Of a stretch of DNA of 64,000 nt, positions 1 to 10,588 are shown piece by piece. The DNA is from Alphaproteobacteria bacterium (lineage in GTDB: Bacteria > Pseudomonadota > Alphaproteobacteria > Micavibrionales > Micavibrionaceae). Position 1 is the first letter of the stretch; each line of letters opens with the position of its first letter. Position numbers and translations under genes: made by a program. The stretch spans positions 434,001 to 498,000 of the forward strand of contig JAUHWR010000001.1 in NCBI GenBank assembly GCA_030427385.1, in the 5' to 3' direction. The notes beneath the pieces were generated by a model. That model saw nothing but the letters and a program-made list of their open reading frames with translations, ran no database searches and had not been told where the DNA came from.

Positions 1-2096
1 AAGACACCCGCCGCAATTGGCACACCCGCCGCGTTATATATGAACGCAAAGAACAGGTTTTGCCGGATATTATTCATGGTCGCCACAGACAGTTTACGCG
101 CGCGGACGATGCCTATCAGATCCCCCTTAAGCAAAGTCACACCCGCGCTTTCCATGGCCACGTCCGTTCCGGTTCCCATAGCAATGCCCACATCAGCGGC
201 GGCCAGCGCCGGAGCGTCATTGGTACCGTCTCCAGCCATAGCCACAATCTTGCCTTCGTCCTGTAACTTTTTAACAATTTTACTTTTATCCTCCGGCAGG
301 ACTTCTGCTTCCACTTCTTCGATCTTCAGCATTCTAGCGACCGCTTCCGCTGTGCGGCGGTTATCGCCGGTCAGCATGACGATGCGGATTCCTAGTTTAT
401 GCAGGGCATCAATAGCTTCCTTCGTGGTTTCCTTGATCGGATCGGCAATCGCCAGTATCCCGGCGGCTTTACCCTCCACAGCCATAAAGATTGCCGTTGC
501 ACCGTCCGCGCGCAACTCATCCGCCTGCGCCGATAATGCCTGAATATCCACGCCGCGCTCTTCCATCAGCATGACATTGCCGAGTGCCACAGCCCTACCC
601 TTAATGGTGCCGACTACGCCCTTGCCTGTCGGTGAATCAAAGTCATCCGCTTTTGCTAAATCCAGCCCCTTGTCCTTCGCTGCCATCACAATCGCATGAG
701 CCAGCGGGTGTTCGCTGCCCTGTTCCAACGATGCGGCCAGCATCAATAACTCATCCTCGCCGAAACCTTCGGCGGCAACAATTTTTGTCACGGTTGGCTT
801 GCCCTCGGTCAGAGTGCCGGTCTTGTCTACCACCAGCGTATCGACCTTTTCCATACGTTCCAGGCTTTCCGCGTTTTTAATCAACACGCCGCCTTGCGCG
901 CCTTTGCCGACTCCGACCATAATCGACATGGGCGTGGCCAGTCCCAAAGCGCAGGGACAGGCAATAATTAAAACGCTAACAGCCGCAATCAGAGCATAGG
1001 TAAAAGCCGGGGCCGGGCCGAAGACCATCCAGCAAATAAAGGCAATCACGGCAACCAGTATAACAGCTGGAACGAACCACGAGGCGACAAGGTCGGCCAT
1101 ACGCTGAATCGGCGCGCGGCTGCGCTGCGCTTCCGCCACCATCTGTACGATCTGCGAGAGCATCGTATCCTTGCCCACGCGCTCGGCCTTCATGACAAAG
1201 CTTCCGGTCTGGTTCATCGTGCCGCCGATCACTTTACTATCCTGCTCTTTTTTAACAGGCATGGATTCCCCGGTGACCATAGATTCATCAACCGCACTGC
1301 TGCCCTCGGTCACAATACCGTCCAGCGGCACTTTCTCGCCGGGCCGGACGCGGAGTAAATCGCCCGCCTTAACCTGATCGAGAGGCACATCTTCATCCTC
1401 GCCGTTTGCATTGATCCGGCGCGCGGTTTTTGGCGCTAGATCAAGCAGCGCACGAATAGCGCCGCCTGTCTGTTCGCGCGCCTTTAATTCCAAGAGCTGA
1501 CCGAGCAGAACAAGCACGACAATCACCGCTGCCGCTTCAAAATAAACGGCAACAGCGCCTTCATGTCCTTTGAACGTATCGGGAAATAAGCCGGGCGCTA
1601 CCGTAGCAATCACGCTGTAAACCCACGCTACACCTGTTCCCATCGCTATAAGAGTAAACATATTCAAATTGCGGCTTTTCAGGGATTGCCATCCGCGTTC
1701 AAAAAAGGGCCATCCTGCCCATAAAACAACCGGGGTGCCAAAAGCCAGCTGTATCCAGTTTGACAGGTGCGGCCCGGTGAAATGCAGGCCGAACACATGC
1801 GCGCCCATTTCTAAAAGGAAAACAGGGAGCGTTAAAACAAGACCGATCCAGAAGCGGCGGCGGAAATCCGTCAACTCGGGGTTTTCACCTTCTTCGCCCG
1901 TAATCGTTTCCGGCTCTAAAGCCATGCCGCAAATTGGACAATTGCCAGGGCCTTCCTGCCGGATTTCCGGGTGCATAGGACAGGTATAAATCACATTTGC
2001 GCCCGGCGGTGGCGTTTGCTGGTCTTTTTTCTTGTCCCCTCCGTGATGACAGCAAGAATGATTTTCAGCCTCGTGTTTATGCTGTTCATGTCCCAT
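1..2096 (-). CDS. copA: Cu+/Ag+-translocating P1B-type ATPase (3' end beyond window)
   Basis: Inner-membrane heavy-metal exporter that moves Cu+ or Ag+ out of the cytosol using ATP. About 698 codons are present and the C-terminus lies outside the window. The N-terminus is His/Cys rich and carries one heavy-metal-binding domain (Cys-Pro-Met-His ... Cys-Pro-Ile-Cys-Gly-Met, about residues 37-62). Membrane helices, the CPC ion-binding motif (about 380-382), the DKTGT phosphorylation loop (Asp about 424) and the GDGTND hinge follow. The start is the ATG at 2096. It overlaps the end of the upstream permease gene by 11 bp and has a GGAG Shine-Dalgarno, so translation is probably coupled. The CPC motif and metal-binding domain type indicate monovalent copper/silver rather than zinc. 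It is the last visible gene of the cus-type operon. Confidence 0.93.
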   Translation of the reverse strand, partial: MGHEQHKHEAENHSCCHHGGDKKKDQQTPPPGANVIYTCPMHPEIRQEGPGNCPICGMALEPETITGEEGENPELTDFRRRFWIGLVLTLPVFLLEMGAHVFGLHFTGPHLSNWIQLAFGTPVVLWAGWPFFERGWQSLKSRNLNMFTLIAMGTGVAWVYSVIATVAPGLFPDTFKGHEGAVAVYFEAAAVIVVLVLLGQLLELKAREQTGGAIRALLDLAPKTARRINANGEDEDVPLDQVKAGDLLRVRPGEKVPLDGIVTEGSSAVDESMVTGESMPVKKEQDSKVIGGTMNQTGSFVMKAERVGKDTMLSQIVQMVAEAQRSRAPIQRMADLVASWFVPAVILVAVIAFICWMVFGPAPAFTYALIAAVSVLIIACPCALGLATPMSIMVGVGKGAQGGVLIKNAESLERMEKVDTLVVDKTGTLTEGKPTVTKIVAAEGFGEDELLMLAASLEQGSEHPLAHAIVMAAKDKGLDLAKADDFDSPTGKGVVGTIKGRAVALGNVMLMEERGVDIQALSAQADELRADGATAIFMAVEGKAAGILAIADPIKETTKEAIDALHKLGIRIVMLTGDNRRTAEAVARMLKIEEVEAEVLPEDKSKIVKKLQDEGKIVAMAGDGTNDAPALAAADVGIAMGTGTDVAMESAGVTLLKGDLIGIVRARKLSVATMNNIRQNLFFAFIYNAAGVPIAAGV

Positions 2097-3423
2097 GAGA
2101 CTCTCCTTCGTTTTCTGTTGAGTAGTGTCTTAAAAATAACCGTTCCCCAGCGAATATAATTGCCATGCCCGCCAGCGCGACATAGATAACCAGCATATCG
2201 CTTTGCGCTTTCACGATCAGAAAGGCGCCCAATACAATCACATCGAGAATAATTGCCGTGATAAGAATGAAGGCATTGGCATTAATTTCTTTTCTTAGAT
2301 ATCGAAAGACACCCCAATGAATGGCAATATCCATGATGATATAAAAAATCGCTCCAAGCGAGGCAATCCGGCTAAGATCAAAAAACACCGTCAATAGCAT
2401 GGCCAACACAATCGTATAAACGAGTGTATGCTTTTGAATATCGCCCGGCATGCCGAAATGACTGTGCGGCACCAGCTTCATATCAGTGAGCATGGCCAGC
2501 ATTCGCGAGACAGCAAATACGCTTGCGATTACGCCGGAAACAGTGGCCACAATCGCAAATCCGACTGTAATCCATAAACCATATTGCCCGTAAGCAGGAC
2601 GCGCAGCTTCCGCCAATGCATAGTCTTTAGCCTGTACGATTTCATCAATCGTCAAATTCCCGCCAACGGCAAAAGTAACAAGCATATAAACGGCAATACA
2701 AATCCCAATAGAAATAATAATCGCCCGTCCCACATTTTGATGGGGATTTTTAATTTCACCGCCGCTGTTGGTGATGGTGGTAAAGCCCTTATAGGCCAAA
2801 ATGCCGAGCGCAACCGCCCCTAAAAAGCCACTGGCCGTTGTATTCTCAGGCACAACTGAAATGCTTTCAAAATCAAAGCCGGATGCCCAGAGGCCGCCAA
2901 CAGCCAATAGAGCCAGACCCCCGATTTTGATAAAAGCCATAAAGAATGAAAATGTCTGAATAAATTTGTTACCCAGAATATTCACGATAAAGGCAAAAAA
3001 TAAAAGCCCGACCCCAAGCGCCGGAACCAGCCAGCTGCCTTTTTCAACATCAAATAACTGAAGCGTGTATGTGCCAAAGGTTCGAGCAACAAGACTTTCA
3101 TTGATGACCATGGAAAAATACATCAGTAAGGCACAAGCTGCCGTCATTGTGCCTTTGCCGTAAGCCTTCTCCAAAAACATGGCGATGCCGCCAGCGGAGG
3201 GATAAGCATTCGACATTTTCACGTATGAATAAGCACTAAAACCCACAACCACGGCAGCCACTAAAAAGGCCAGCGGGAACCATTCCCGCGCCAGCTCTGC
3301 CACCTGTCCGGTCAGAGCAAAAATTCCTGCTCCAATCATAACGCCTGTGCCCATAGCTACGGCTCCGGTTAAAGTCAGGCTGTTTTCTTTATATTTGGCT
3401 GATCGGTCGTGATTATGATCCAT
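2086..3423 (-). CDS. APC-family amino acid permease-like transporter
   Basis: Polytopic inner-membrane protein of about 445 residues with roughly twelve hydrophobic segments. It has the glycine-rich first helix of the amino acid-polyamine-organocation superfamily ([15 protein letters not shown]). Substrate cannot be read from sequence. I chose the ATG at 3423 over an upstream GTG at 3453 because AGGAG lies at the right distance before the ATG and the preceding gene ends only 4 bp upstream. It sits inside the copper efflux operon between the outer-membrane factor and the Cu-ATPase. It may import or export an amino acid or related ligand involved in metal handling, but that is inference from position only. 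Confidence 0.85.
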   Translation of the reverse strand: MDHNHDRSAKYKENSLTLTGAVAMGTGVMIGAGIFALTGQVAELAREWFPLAFLVAAVVVGFSAYSYVKMSNAYPSAGGIAMFLEKAYGKGTMTAACALLMYFSMVINESLVARTFGTYTLQLFDVEKGSWLVPALGVGLLFFAFIVNILGNKFIQTFSFFMAFIKIGGLALLAVGGLWASGFDFESISVVPENTTASGFLGAVALGILAYKGFTTITNSGGEIKNPHQNVGRAIIISIGICIAVYMLVTFAVGGNLTIDEIVQAKDYALAEAARPAYGQYGLWITVGFAIVATVSGVIASVFAVSRMLAMLTDMKLVPHSHFGMPGDIQKHTLVYTIVLAMLLTVFFDLSRIASLGAIFYIIMDIAIHWGVFRYLRKEINANAFILITAIILDVIVLGAFLIVKAQSDMLVIYVALAGMAIIFAGERLFLRHYSTENEGESHGT

Positions 3424-3427
3424 TGTT

Positions 3428-4804
3428 TTATTCTCCTGCTTCTTTCCAGCCACCGCCCATGGCTTTGAATAATTCTATGCGCGCCGCCAGTGTTTCATAT
3501 CGCGCTCTTTCATATTGATCTTCGGACTCTAACAGAGTGCGCTGTGCATCCAAAACATCCTGAAAATCTATAACGCTTAAAGAATATTGTTGTTCGGCAA
3601 TATCGTAAGCTTTTCGCGCTTTAATCACAGCCTGTTTTAAGGCTTGCTCGCGTTCCTGTGTTTTTTGCACTTTGGTCATCGCGTTTTCAGCTTCCTGAAA
3701 CGCCACCAAAATCGTCTGCTGATAATTCTCTGCCAACTCTTTTTGACGAGCAGTCACGCGGTCCAGATTACCTTCCAAGCGCCCCCCTTGAAAAATCGGC
3801 GCAATAACTGATCCCGCCAAAGTCAAAGCAGAAGCCGATGGGTTCGCCGCCAGCAACAGGCTGGGGCCGATATTGACCGATGGATAAAATGCGGCCCGTG
3901 CCGCGCCAATATCGGCATTTGCGGCAATAAGCATTGCCTCCATATTTTTAACATCCGGCCTGCGCTCCAAAAGTGCGGCAGGTTGCAAAGCCGCCGGATC
4001 AGGCAGATAAAGAGCGTCTATGTTTTTACCACTCACATTAAAGCTCTGTGGCGGCTCACCAATCAGCACCGCCAGTGCGTTTTGTGCCAAGGACAGTTCC
4101 TGTTCTAATGCTGTGACAGCGGCCTTGGCTCTGGCCACTTGCGTTTCCTGACGTGTTATATCGAGTTGTGTTCGCGCCCCGGTTTGGAAACGCGCCTCGG
4201 CGACATCCAGTAAATCTTCTGTTGCGCGTAAGTTACCCTTGGCTATGCGCACACGCTCTTTCAAATTCAGGACATTGAAATAATTCTGCGCCACGTCCCC
4301 CATAATCACAAGCGCCAACGCATCATGCTGGTAGGCTGAGCTAAGGAGTTTGGTTTCTGCCGCGTTTACTTTTGCGCGGTTGGATCCAAATAAATCAAGT
4401 TCATAGGATATGCCGAAATCCGCCGTGTATTCAGGAATACCATTATTGCGCATATCGGTAATATTCATAGCTTGGGTTGAACCGCTCATATAGCTTGCTG
4501 TTACATCCGCCGAAGGTAAAAGCGCTGCACCTGAAACTTTTAAATCTGCACGTGCCTGTTCAATCCGTTGAAGAGAGGCTTGTAGATTGTTGTTATTCTC
4601 AAGGGCGCGTTGCATGAGGTCATTTAATTCTGCACTTTCAAACCCTGTCCACCAGTCGGCAGCGATTTCGGCATTTTGAATACTCTGCGCACTTCTCCAT
4701 GCAGGCGTTTCTATCATCGGCCTTTGATAATCGGGTGTCATAGAACATGCCGATAAAATCAGAAGCGATGTGGATATGAATGCAAATTTTCTAAAATTAG
4801 TCAT
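3428..4804 (-). CDS. Outer-membrane efflux lipoprotein (TolC/NodT family, CusC-like)
   Basis: 458 residues. The N-terminal lipoprotein signal ends in the lipobox LSAC (Cys about 20), so the mature protein is a lipid-anchored outer-membrane channel. Two outer-membrane-efflux repeats follow, with long amphipathic helices typical of the TolC/OprM trimeric tunnel, including an ALLERRPDV segment characteristic of NodT-type proteins. It would form the exit duct of the tripartite CusCBA-like pump with the adaptor and RND pump upstream in the operon. The start ATG is 16 bp after the preceding gene. The name cusC would fit by role, but family members are too alike to be sure of specificity. Confidence 0.9.
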   Translation of the reverse strand: MTNFRKFAFISTSLLILSACSMTPDYQRPMIETPAWRSAQSIQNAEIAADWWTGFESAELNDLMQRALENNNNLQASLQRIEQARADLKVSGAALLPSADVTASYMSGSTQAMNITDMRNNGIPEYTADFGISYELDLFGSNRAKVNAAETKLLSSAYQHDALALVIMGDVAQNYFNVLNLKERVRIAKGNLRATEDLLDVAEARFQTGARTQLDITRQETQVARAKAAVTALEQELSLAQNALAVLIGEPPQSFNVSGKNIDALYLPDPAALQPAALLERRPDVKNMEAMLIAANADIGAARAAFYPSVNIGPSLLLAANPSASALTLAGSVIAPIFQGGRLEGNLDRVTARQKELAENYQQTILVAFQEAENAMTKVQKTQEREQALKQAVIKARKAYDIAEQQYSLSVIDFQDVLDAQRTLLESEDQYERARYETLAARIELFKAMGGGWKEAGE

Positions 4805-4820
4805 ATTGGCTATCCTTTAT

Positions 4821-5393
4821 TTAATGCTCATGGCTACTGTGGTCATGATGGTCTGTAGAGGCTTCTGGCTCTTGTATTTCATGATGAGTTTCATGCGTTT
4901 CCTCTCCATGGCTGTGACTGCCGTGGCCGCCATCACCATGAATTTCAGGCATTCTCATCACGCCTGTGCCGTGGCGGTAAACAACTTCACCGCCTTTATA
5001 CCCTGTAACGACAAGCAAGACCGAGGCCAGCACAATAATCCCAACAAAGATGGGGCTAGCCGTTTTAGCACTGCGCTTTTTCCATCCAGCCCATACCGCC
5101 AAGGCTAAAAATATTCCGGCAGTCGGCAGCGCCCAGTTTTTATGATCCGTCATGGCGGCATGGGACGCGGCATCATGGCCAACTGAATTATACGCATCAA
5201 ATCCAGCGATCACTGTGCCAATAGTCAGAACAGCGCCAATCCATAAATTCCAGCGTGCGGCTATGAACAAATTTTCTTTTTTAAGGATACTTCCCAGCAA
5301 GTACAAAAGCGCCGAAACACTCAGTAAGCCAATCGTGAAATGCACAAATATCGGGTGGTAATTGGGGATAATCTCTATGTTCATGTCCATCAT
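4821..5393 (-). CDS. DUF2231-like membrane protein with His-rich tail
   Basis: 190-residue integral membrane protein with four hydrophobic segments. The N-terminus (HPIFVHFTIGLLSVSALL) matches the pattern of DUF2231-type proteins, and conserved His residues lie near the membrane. The last about 35 residues are packed with His, Glu and Asp, a likely metal-binding tail. Its stop-to-start distance from the RND pump is 3 bp, with an AAAGGA ribosome site, so it belongs to the same transcript. No enzymatic role is known for the family. A periplasmic copper-sensing or copper-buffering role is inferred from the tail and the context. Confidence 0.75.
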   Translation of the reverse strand: MMDMNIEIIPNYHPIFVHFTIGLLSVSALLYLLGSILKKENLFIAARWNLWIGAVLTIGTVIAGFDAYNSVGHDAASHAAMTDHKNWALPTAGIFLALAVWAGWKKRSAKTASPIFVGIIVLASVLLVVTGYKGGEVVYRHGTGVMRMPEIHGDGGHGSHSHGEETHETHHEIQEPEASTDHHDHSSHEH

Positions 5394-5396
5394 TGC

Positions 5397-8300
5397 TTAA
5401 GTCCTTTCTTCTTTCAAAGGTAATTTCAGTTTCCATTGCATATACACAGCATAGAGAACAGGGATCAGGATTAATGTCAGAACAAGTGTGCTGACCATCC
5501 CACCAACCATCGGCAGGGCAATACGGCGCATCACATCCGAACCCGGCCCGTCGGTGAGAAAAATCGGGATCAGGCCAAGAATAATGGTACTGACCGTCAT
5601 GAGTTTCGGGCGGAGCCTCTGAATTGCTCCATGGCGCACATTTTCAAGGAGTTTCTCGAACGTATCCGGCCAATGCTCGCGCATTTCATGATCAATATAA
5701 ATCAGCATAACGATAGCGGTTTCCACGGCAATACCGGCCAGTGCGATAAAGCCAACGGCCACAGCAACGGAAAGGTTGTATCCCGCCAGCCATAGCCACC
5801 ACACGCCGCCTATAATTCCAAATGGCACAGAGAGCATAATCAGGATCGTGCGATCCCACCGCCCAAAATGCAGATACAACAGCGTTAGAATAATGAGGAT
5901 CGTTGCTGGAACGGCTATTTTCAGGCGTTCATTGGCTTCCTGCATTTGCTCAAACTGACCGGAAAATTTCAGCGTATAGCCTTGCGGAAGATCTAGTGTT
6001 TTCAGAGCTTCTTTCAGATCAGCAATATAGGAGCCAATATCACGCCCCTCAATGTCAACAAATACCCAGCCATTAAGGCGGGCATCTTCAGATTTGATCA
6101 TGGACGGCCCTTCAGCAATGCGGATGTCCGCCAGGTCGGCAAGCGGAATATGCGCACCACTCGGAGCACTCACCAGAATATTATCCAGATCAGAGATATG
6201 CTCGCGATAGGGGCGGTCATAACGCAGCATAATCGGATAACGCTCTCGGCCTTCAACCGCCTCATCAAGCTGCATTCCGCCAAGTGCGGTCTGGATAACC
6301 TGCTGCACGGTTTTGAGAGCAATGCCGTAGCGTGCAAGCTCGCGGCGGTCAGGAATGATCTCAATATATTTTCCGCCGACAACCCGGTCGGCAATTGCGC
6401 TGCGTGTCCCCGGAACATCTTTAGCGCGCCCCTCAACATCTTTCGCAATGAGGTCGATTTCCTGTAAATCCGATCCGGCAATCTTGATGCCGACAGGAGT
6501 ACGAATACCCGTAGTTAGCATATCCAGGCGGATTTTAATCGGATAGCCCCAACTATCCATCATGCCCGGCAACCCAACACGCTTATTCAGATCGGCGATT
6601 AGTTTTTGCGGTGTCATGCCTTCGCGCCATTGATCGCGCGGTTTTAGTTCAATCCACGTTTCGATCATAGCTAAGGGTGCAGGGTCGGTCGCCGTGTCTG
6701 CACGTCCGGCCTTTCCAAAGACATGCTCGATTTCCGGAGCTTGCATCAACTGACGGTTCGTCACCTGCAATATCTCACGCGCTTTGGCCGGTGAAACACC
6801 CGGCAAGGTCATCGGCATATAGAGCAATCCGCCCTCATAAAGCGGCGGCATAAATTCACTGCCTAGCTTGGACGCCGGAAGCGCAGTAGAGATAAGCGCA
6901 GCCAGTGCCAGAACAATCGTTGTTTTACGCCATTTGAGCGTAGCATTCAAAAACGGCTTATAAAGCGCAATAAAGAAACGATTGATTGGATTTTCATCTT
7001 CGCGTTTGATCTTCCCGCGTATGAGCCAGAGCATCAGCACAGGCACGACCGTCACGGATAACAACGCCGCCGCCGCCATGGCATAGGTTTTGGTGAAAGC
7101 CAGCGGCGTAAACAATCTTTCTGATTGCCCGGTTAAAGCAAAGACAGGAAAGAAAGAAACGGTGATAATCAGCAATGAGAAAAACAATCCTGGCCCGACT
7201 TCTTTCGCCGCTTGTACCAATGCTTTTTGTTTATCTTCTGGTTTTGTGTCAGTGCCCATATCCGAGAGTTTTCTATGAGCATTTTCAACCATCACAATCG
7301 AGGCATCGACCATTGCGCCAATCGCAATCGCAATCCCGCCAAGCGACATAATATTCGCCGTAATACCTTGCGCGTTCATGATGATGAAGGCTGCAAGAAT
7401 GCCAAGCGGAATGGTAATAATCGCCACCAAAGCACTTCGCGCATGGAGAAGAAACAGGAAGGTAATCAGCGCGACCATCACGCTTTCTTCGATTAGCTTA
7501 TCTTTCAGATAATCAACAGAGCCTTCAATCAGCTCGCTACGGTCATAGACAACTTTCAGCTCCACACCTTCGGGCAAGCCCTGCCGCACGCTTTCCAGCC
7601 GTTCTTTGACATTGTGAATAACATCCAACGCATTCGCACCGGGTCGCATAACAACAATGCCACCCACGGCTTCACCTTCACCGTTCAGTTCGGTAATACC
7701 GCGCCGAATGGCCGGACCTTCAACAACATGGGCAATATCACCCACGGTAATTGGCGTACCGTCCGCAGTTTTCAAAACGGCCTGCGCCAGATCATCCGGC
7801 TTGTTCACATAGCCGTAGGAGCGGATAAGGTACTCCGTTTCCGCCATCTCTAATGTGCGTCCACCCGTTTCAGCATTTGCGCCGCGCACGGCCTCAATCA
7901 CTTTTTGCAACGGGATATCAAAGGCGCGAAGTTTATTCGGATCGACCCGCACCTGATATTCTTTGACAAACCCACCGACACTGGCAACTTCCGCAACGCC
8001 ATCAATCGTAGTCAGTTCAAAACGCACGAACCAGTCTTGCAAGCTTCTTAATTCAGAGAGATCATGCTGGCCTGTTTTATCAAACAGAGCATATTGAAAA
8101 ACCCAGCCCACACCTGTGGCATCAGGACCAAGTTCCGGCTCCACGCCTTCAGGTAGCAGCCCACGCGCTTGTGAAAGATATTCGAGCGTCCGGCTTCGCG
8201 CCCAGTACATATCAACATTGTCTTCAAAAATAATGTAAACGAAGGATGTGCCAAACATAGAAAAGCCGCGCACGACTTTGGTTTTTGGCAGTGAAAGCAT

Positions 8301-8558
8301 CTGCGTTGATAGCGGATATGTGACCTGATCTTCAATCACCTGCGGCGCTTGTCCCGGCCAGTCTGTACGAATAATAACTTGCGTATCTGATAGATCAGGA
8401 ATGGCATCGAGCGGAATTTTTGTGATTGACACCATACCAGCCGCCAGCAATACAAGCGCGCCCAGCATCACAAAAAATTTATTCGCCACAGACCAATCTA
8501 TAATTTTGGCTGCAAAGCTTTTAGACGGGTCGTGCATATGCTCTTGATTAGTGGACAT
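5397..8558 (-). CDS. cusA: Heavy-metal efflux RND pump (CusA/CzcA family)
   Basis: 1053 residues, full length for the HME-RND family. It is the inner-membrane, proton-driven pump of a CusCBA-type tripartite system that exports Cu+/Ag+ from the periplasm and cytosol. Visible features are the first helix after about residue 25, the two large periplasmic loops, the GAMVDASIVMVENAH segment in the transmembrane half, and a DMLTTGI segment that aligns with the Met-containing substrate site of E. coli CusA. Methionine-rich stretches favour monovalent copper/silver over the divalent-ion CzcA subgroup. The start overlaps the end of the adaptor gene by 11 bp, indicating translational coupling. Confidence 0.95.
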   Translation of the reverse strand: MSTNQEHMHDPSKSFAAKIIDWSVANKFFVMLGALVLLAAGMVSITKIPLDAIPDLSDTQVIIRTDWPGQAPQVIEDQVTYPLSTQMLSLPKTKVVRGFSMFGTSFVYIIFEDNVDMYWARSRTLEYLSQARGLLPEGVEPELGPDATGVGWVFQYALFDKTGQHDLSELRSLQDWFVRFELTTIDGVAEVASVGGFVKEYQVRVDPNKLRAFDIPLQKVIEAVRGANAETGGRTLEMAETEYLIRSYGYVNKPDDLAQAVLKTADGTPITVGDIAHVVEGPAIRRGITELNGEGEAVGGIVVMRPGANALDVIHNVKERLESVRQGLPEGVELKVVYDRSELIEGSVDYLKDKLIEESVMVALITFLFLLHARSALVAIITIPLGILAAFIIMNAQGITANIMSLGGIAIAIGAMVDASIVMVENAHRKLSDMGTDTKPEDKQKALVQAAKEVGPGLFFSLLIITVSFFPVFALTGQSERLFTPLAFTKTYAMAAAALLSVTVVPVLMLWLIRGKIKREDENPINRFFIALYKPFLNATLKWRKTTIVLALAALISTALPASKLGSEFMPPLYEGGLLYMPMTLPGVSPAKAREILQVTNRQLMQAPEIEHVFGKAGRADTATDPAPLAMIETWIELKPRDQWREGMTPQKLIADLNKRVGLPGMMDSWGYPIKIRLDMLTTGIRTPVGIKIAGSDLQEIDLIAKDVEGRAKDVPGTRSAIADRVVGGKYIEIIPDRRELARYGIALKTVQQVIQTALGGMQLDEAVEGRERYPIMLRYDRPYREHISDLDNILVSAPSGAHIPLADLADIRIAEGPSMIKSEDARLNGWVFVDIEGRDIGSYIADLKEALKTLDLPQGYTLKFSGQFEQMQEANERLKIAVPATILIILTLLYLHFGRWDRTILIMLSVPFGIIGGVWWLWLAGYNLSVAVAVGFIALAGIAVETAIVMLIYIDHEMREHWPDTFEKLLENVRHGAIQRLRPKLMTVSTIILGLIPIFLTDGPGSDVMRRIALPMVGGMVSTLVLTLILIPVLYAVYMQWKLKLPLKEERT

Positions 8559-9981
8559 GGCCTTTCCCTTCTTCTTTTGCGTTTTGTTCTGGCTGCATAT
8601 CTTTCATATCGCCACCGCCATGATCGTGTCCCATAGCTGCCATACCGCCTTTAAGATTGCTTTCGGCATCGAGCATAAATTGTCCTGACTGAACGATTGT
8701 CTGGCCGTGTGAAAGCCCTTGGGTGATCTCAGTTAAGCCGTCTGCCGTGATACCTACCTCCACCATCACGGGGCGGAAATAGCCATCGCCTAAATCCTCA
8801 ATCACATAAGCACCCATTTTGCCGTACAGCACGGCTTCACTCGGCACAGCCAAGCGAGATTGCGTGTCGGCACTAAAAGCTACATCAACATAGGTGTCCG
8901 GCTTTAATGCGCCTTCCGGATTGTCAAGGACAAGGCGCACGGGCACCGTCCGGCTTTTCGGGTCATTGACGGGATGAATAAAATCTATTGTCGTTTCATA
9001 CGCTTTGCCTGTTTCCGGCTCGGTAACAGTGGCAGGCGCGCCGACTTTAAGAAACTGAACATCCCGGATCGGAACATCGGCATTGACCCATACTGTTGAA
9101 AAATCCTGTAATTTTAAAACACTACCACCTTCATTTACATGTCCGCCTTTTCGAACATTCAGCATCGTAACTGTGCCATCTTCTGGGGCGTAAAACGGCG
9201 TTTCTTCAAAAAATTTGCCGCGCTCTTTTAATTCAGCAGTCGCCTTATCATCCATGCCGTAAAGCCGCAGCCTTTGCGTGGCGTTGCCCACACGTGAGCC
9301 AATCAGAAAATCTGACTGCGCATTCATCAAATCAGGGCTGTAGTAGGTAAAGAGAAGATCACCCTTTTTGACGGTATCGCCGAGCGCATCAACAGCGAGA
9401 TCGACAATCCAGCCCTTGGTACGCACATCAATCGCATATTCCAGCCGAGTGCTTGGCGCTATCGTACCAAAAGCACGAATATTTCGACCAAAATCGTGGT
9501 GGCTAACGCCGGAGGTTTTAACCCCCAGCGTTTGTATGTATGACGGATCAATCAAAAACGCGCCTTCCGGCTTGTCTTCGTGTCCTTCATGAGATTCAGC
9601 ACCATCATTTTTTGGCACAAGATGCATGCCGCAAATGGGGCAGTTATCGCCTTCTTTTCCCGTAATATGCGGGTGCATCGGGCAGATATAGACCTGCTGA
9701 ACATCAGCATCTTTTGCAGATGGTGCTGGGGAATGCATTTCATGATTGTGATTGTCATGACTTTGCCCAGCACCCATGTCCATTGCCTTATCCTCTATGG
9801 GAACAAGATGCATCCCGCAGATTGGGCAGTTATCACCTTCCATCCCTGTTTCTTCAGGATGCATTGGGCAATGATGAGTATGGGCCACTGCCTCGCTTTG
9901 TGGCGCAGTAGAGCCACTGTCTGCGGCCATAGTCACAGGCACGAAGGTAAATAAAATAAGGGTAAAAAATAAAACACGCAT
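8548..9981 (-). CDS. cusB: CusB-type periplasmic adaptor with two heavy-metal-binding domains
   Basis: 477-residue membrane-fusion protein linking the RND pump to the outer-membrane channel. A signal peptide (about 1-20) precedes two copies of the heavy-metal-binding domain, each Cys-Pro-Met-His ... Cys-Pro-Ile-Cys-Gly-Met-His (about residues 38-61 and 100-123), separated by a His/Met-rich linker. The HlyD-like barrel-sandwich and beta-barrel regions follow, and the C-terminus is again Met/His rich. Most adaptors carry none or one of these domains; two is a less common arrangement. It is the second gene of the operon and overlaps cusA by 11 bp. Confidence 0.93.
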   Translation of the reverse strand: MRVLFFTLILFTFVPVTMAADSGSTAPQSEAVAHTHHCPMHPEETGMEGDNCPICGMHLVPIEDKAMDMGAGQSHDNHNHEMHSPAPSAKDADVQQVYICPMHPHITGKEGDNCPICGMHLVPKNDGAESHEGHEDKPEGAFLIDPSYIQTLGVKTSGVSHHDFGRNIRAFGTIAPSTRLEYAIDVRTKGWIVDLAVDALGDTVKKGDLLFTYYSPDLMNAQSDFLIGSRVGNATQRLRLYGMDDKATAELKERGKFFEETPFYAPEDGTVTMLNVRKGGHVNEGGSVLKLQDFSTVWVNADVPIRDVQFLKVGAPATVTEPETGKAYETTIDFIHPVNDPKSRTVPVRLVLDNPEGALKPDTYVDVAFSADTQSRLAVPSEAVLYGKMGAYVIEDLGDGYFRPVMVEVGITADGLTEITQGLSHGQTIVQSGQFMLDAESNLKGGMAAMGHDHGGGDMKDMQPEQNAKEEGKGHVH

Positions 9982-10034
9982 AGCTAAAGCTCCTTTCTTT
10001 TAAGGCGTGAAAAACCATCAAGAAAAGAGCGTAT

Positions 10035-10436
10035 TTAGATGCGCAAACGCTGTGTTGTTAGATAAAGATCAGTGCTGTTGAGGTGAGGTGGACTATCGCC
10101 AAAGGGCGGTCCGCGAATAAAGTGACCGGACGTTAAAAGGAAATCATATTTGGCTGTAATGTCTGCCCAGACAAAATCAATATGATCAACGGATAGGTCG
10201 GGCTGGACTATATCGGCCTGAACACCGGGCTGAAACAAATCAACGCCCATACAGTCCAAAGCGAACATTGGGCCGCTTTTCTGGCTATCTTCTTGGGCGC
10301 CTTCACTTTGGTGACAGGGCTTCGGCTCAGCCGCCTGCGCAGATTCAAGCGGACAAAACGCCATAACACACGTCAAAACAGGCGTGAGCATCAAAAGCGT
10401 CATAAATCCAAGCATTATTCTGCGCATAGCGATCAT
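10035..10436 (-). CDS. Small exported protein leading the copper operon
   Basis: 133 residues with a hydrophobic N-terminal signal segment ending near an Ala-Gln-Ala-Ala cleavage-like site at about residue 35. The mature part holds two Cys and a few His, and ends with a conserved-looking Tyr-Leu-Thr-Thr-x-Arg-Leu-Arg-Ile tail. I know of similar short proteins of unknown function at the head of cusB clusters, but I cannot name a family. A second ATG three codons downstream is an equally possible start; neither has a clear ribosome-binding site. The gene lies 53 bp upstream of cusB on the same strand. A periplasmic copper-binding or sensing role is inference. Confidence 0.65.
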   Translation of the reverse strand: MIAMRRIMLGFMTLLMLTPVLTCVMAFCPLESAQAAEPKPCHQSEGAQEDSQKSGPMFALDCMGVDLFQPGVQADIVQPDLSVDHIDFVWADITAKYDFLLTSGHFIRGPPFGDSPPHLNSTDLYLTTQRLRI

Positions 10437-10450
10437 ATTACACTATTCGT

Positions 10451-10466
10451 TTAAAGAAGTCTTTAA
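10451..10466. promoter_or_regulatory. Candidate operator upstream of copper operon
   Basis: Perfect inverted repeat TTAAAGA-AG-TCTTTAA, 14 bp before the first gene of the copper operon and in the gap to the divergent HTH gene at 10589. Its position suits a regulator binding site. No metal-responsive regulator gene (CueR- or CopRS-type) is visible in the window, so the cognate protein is unknown. Confidence 0.4.
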
Positions 10467-10588
10467 GTTACTTTTCTATCCTTTCGCCGTATAAGTAGAA
10501 TATCCTTGATATCTCAACTTCTTATCTTGCTCCTTCATGCCACTTCCTTTAATTTCTCAAATATAATCTTTTTATCCGAAGGATTGCG

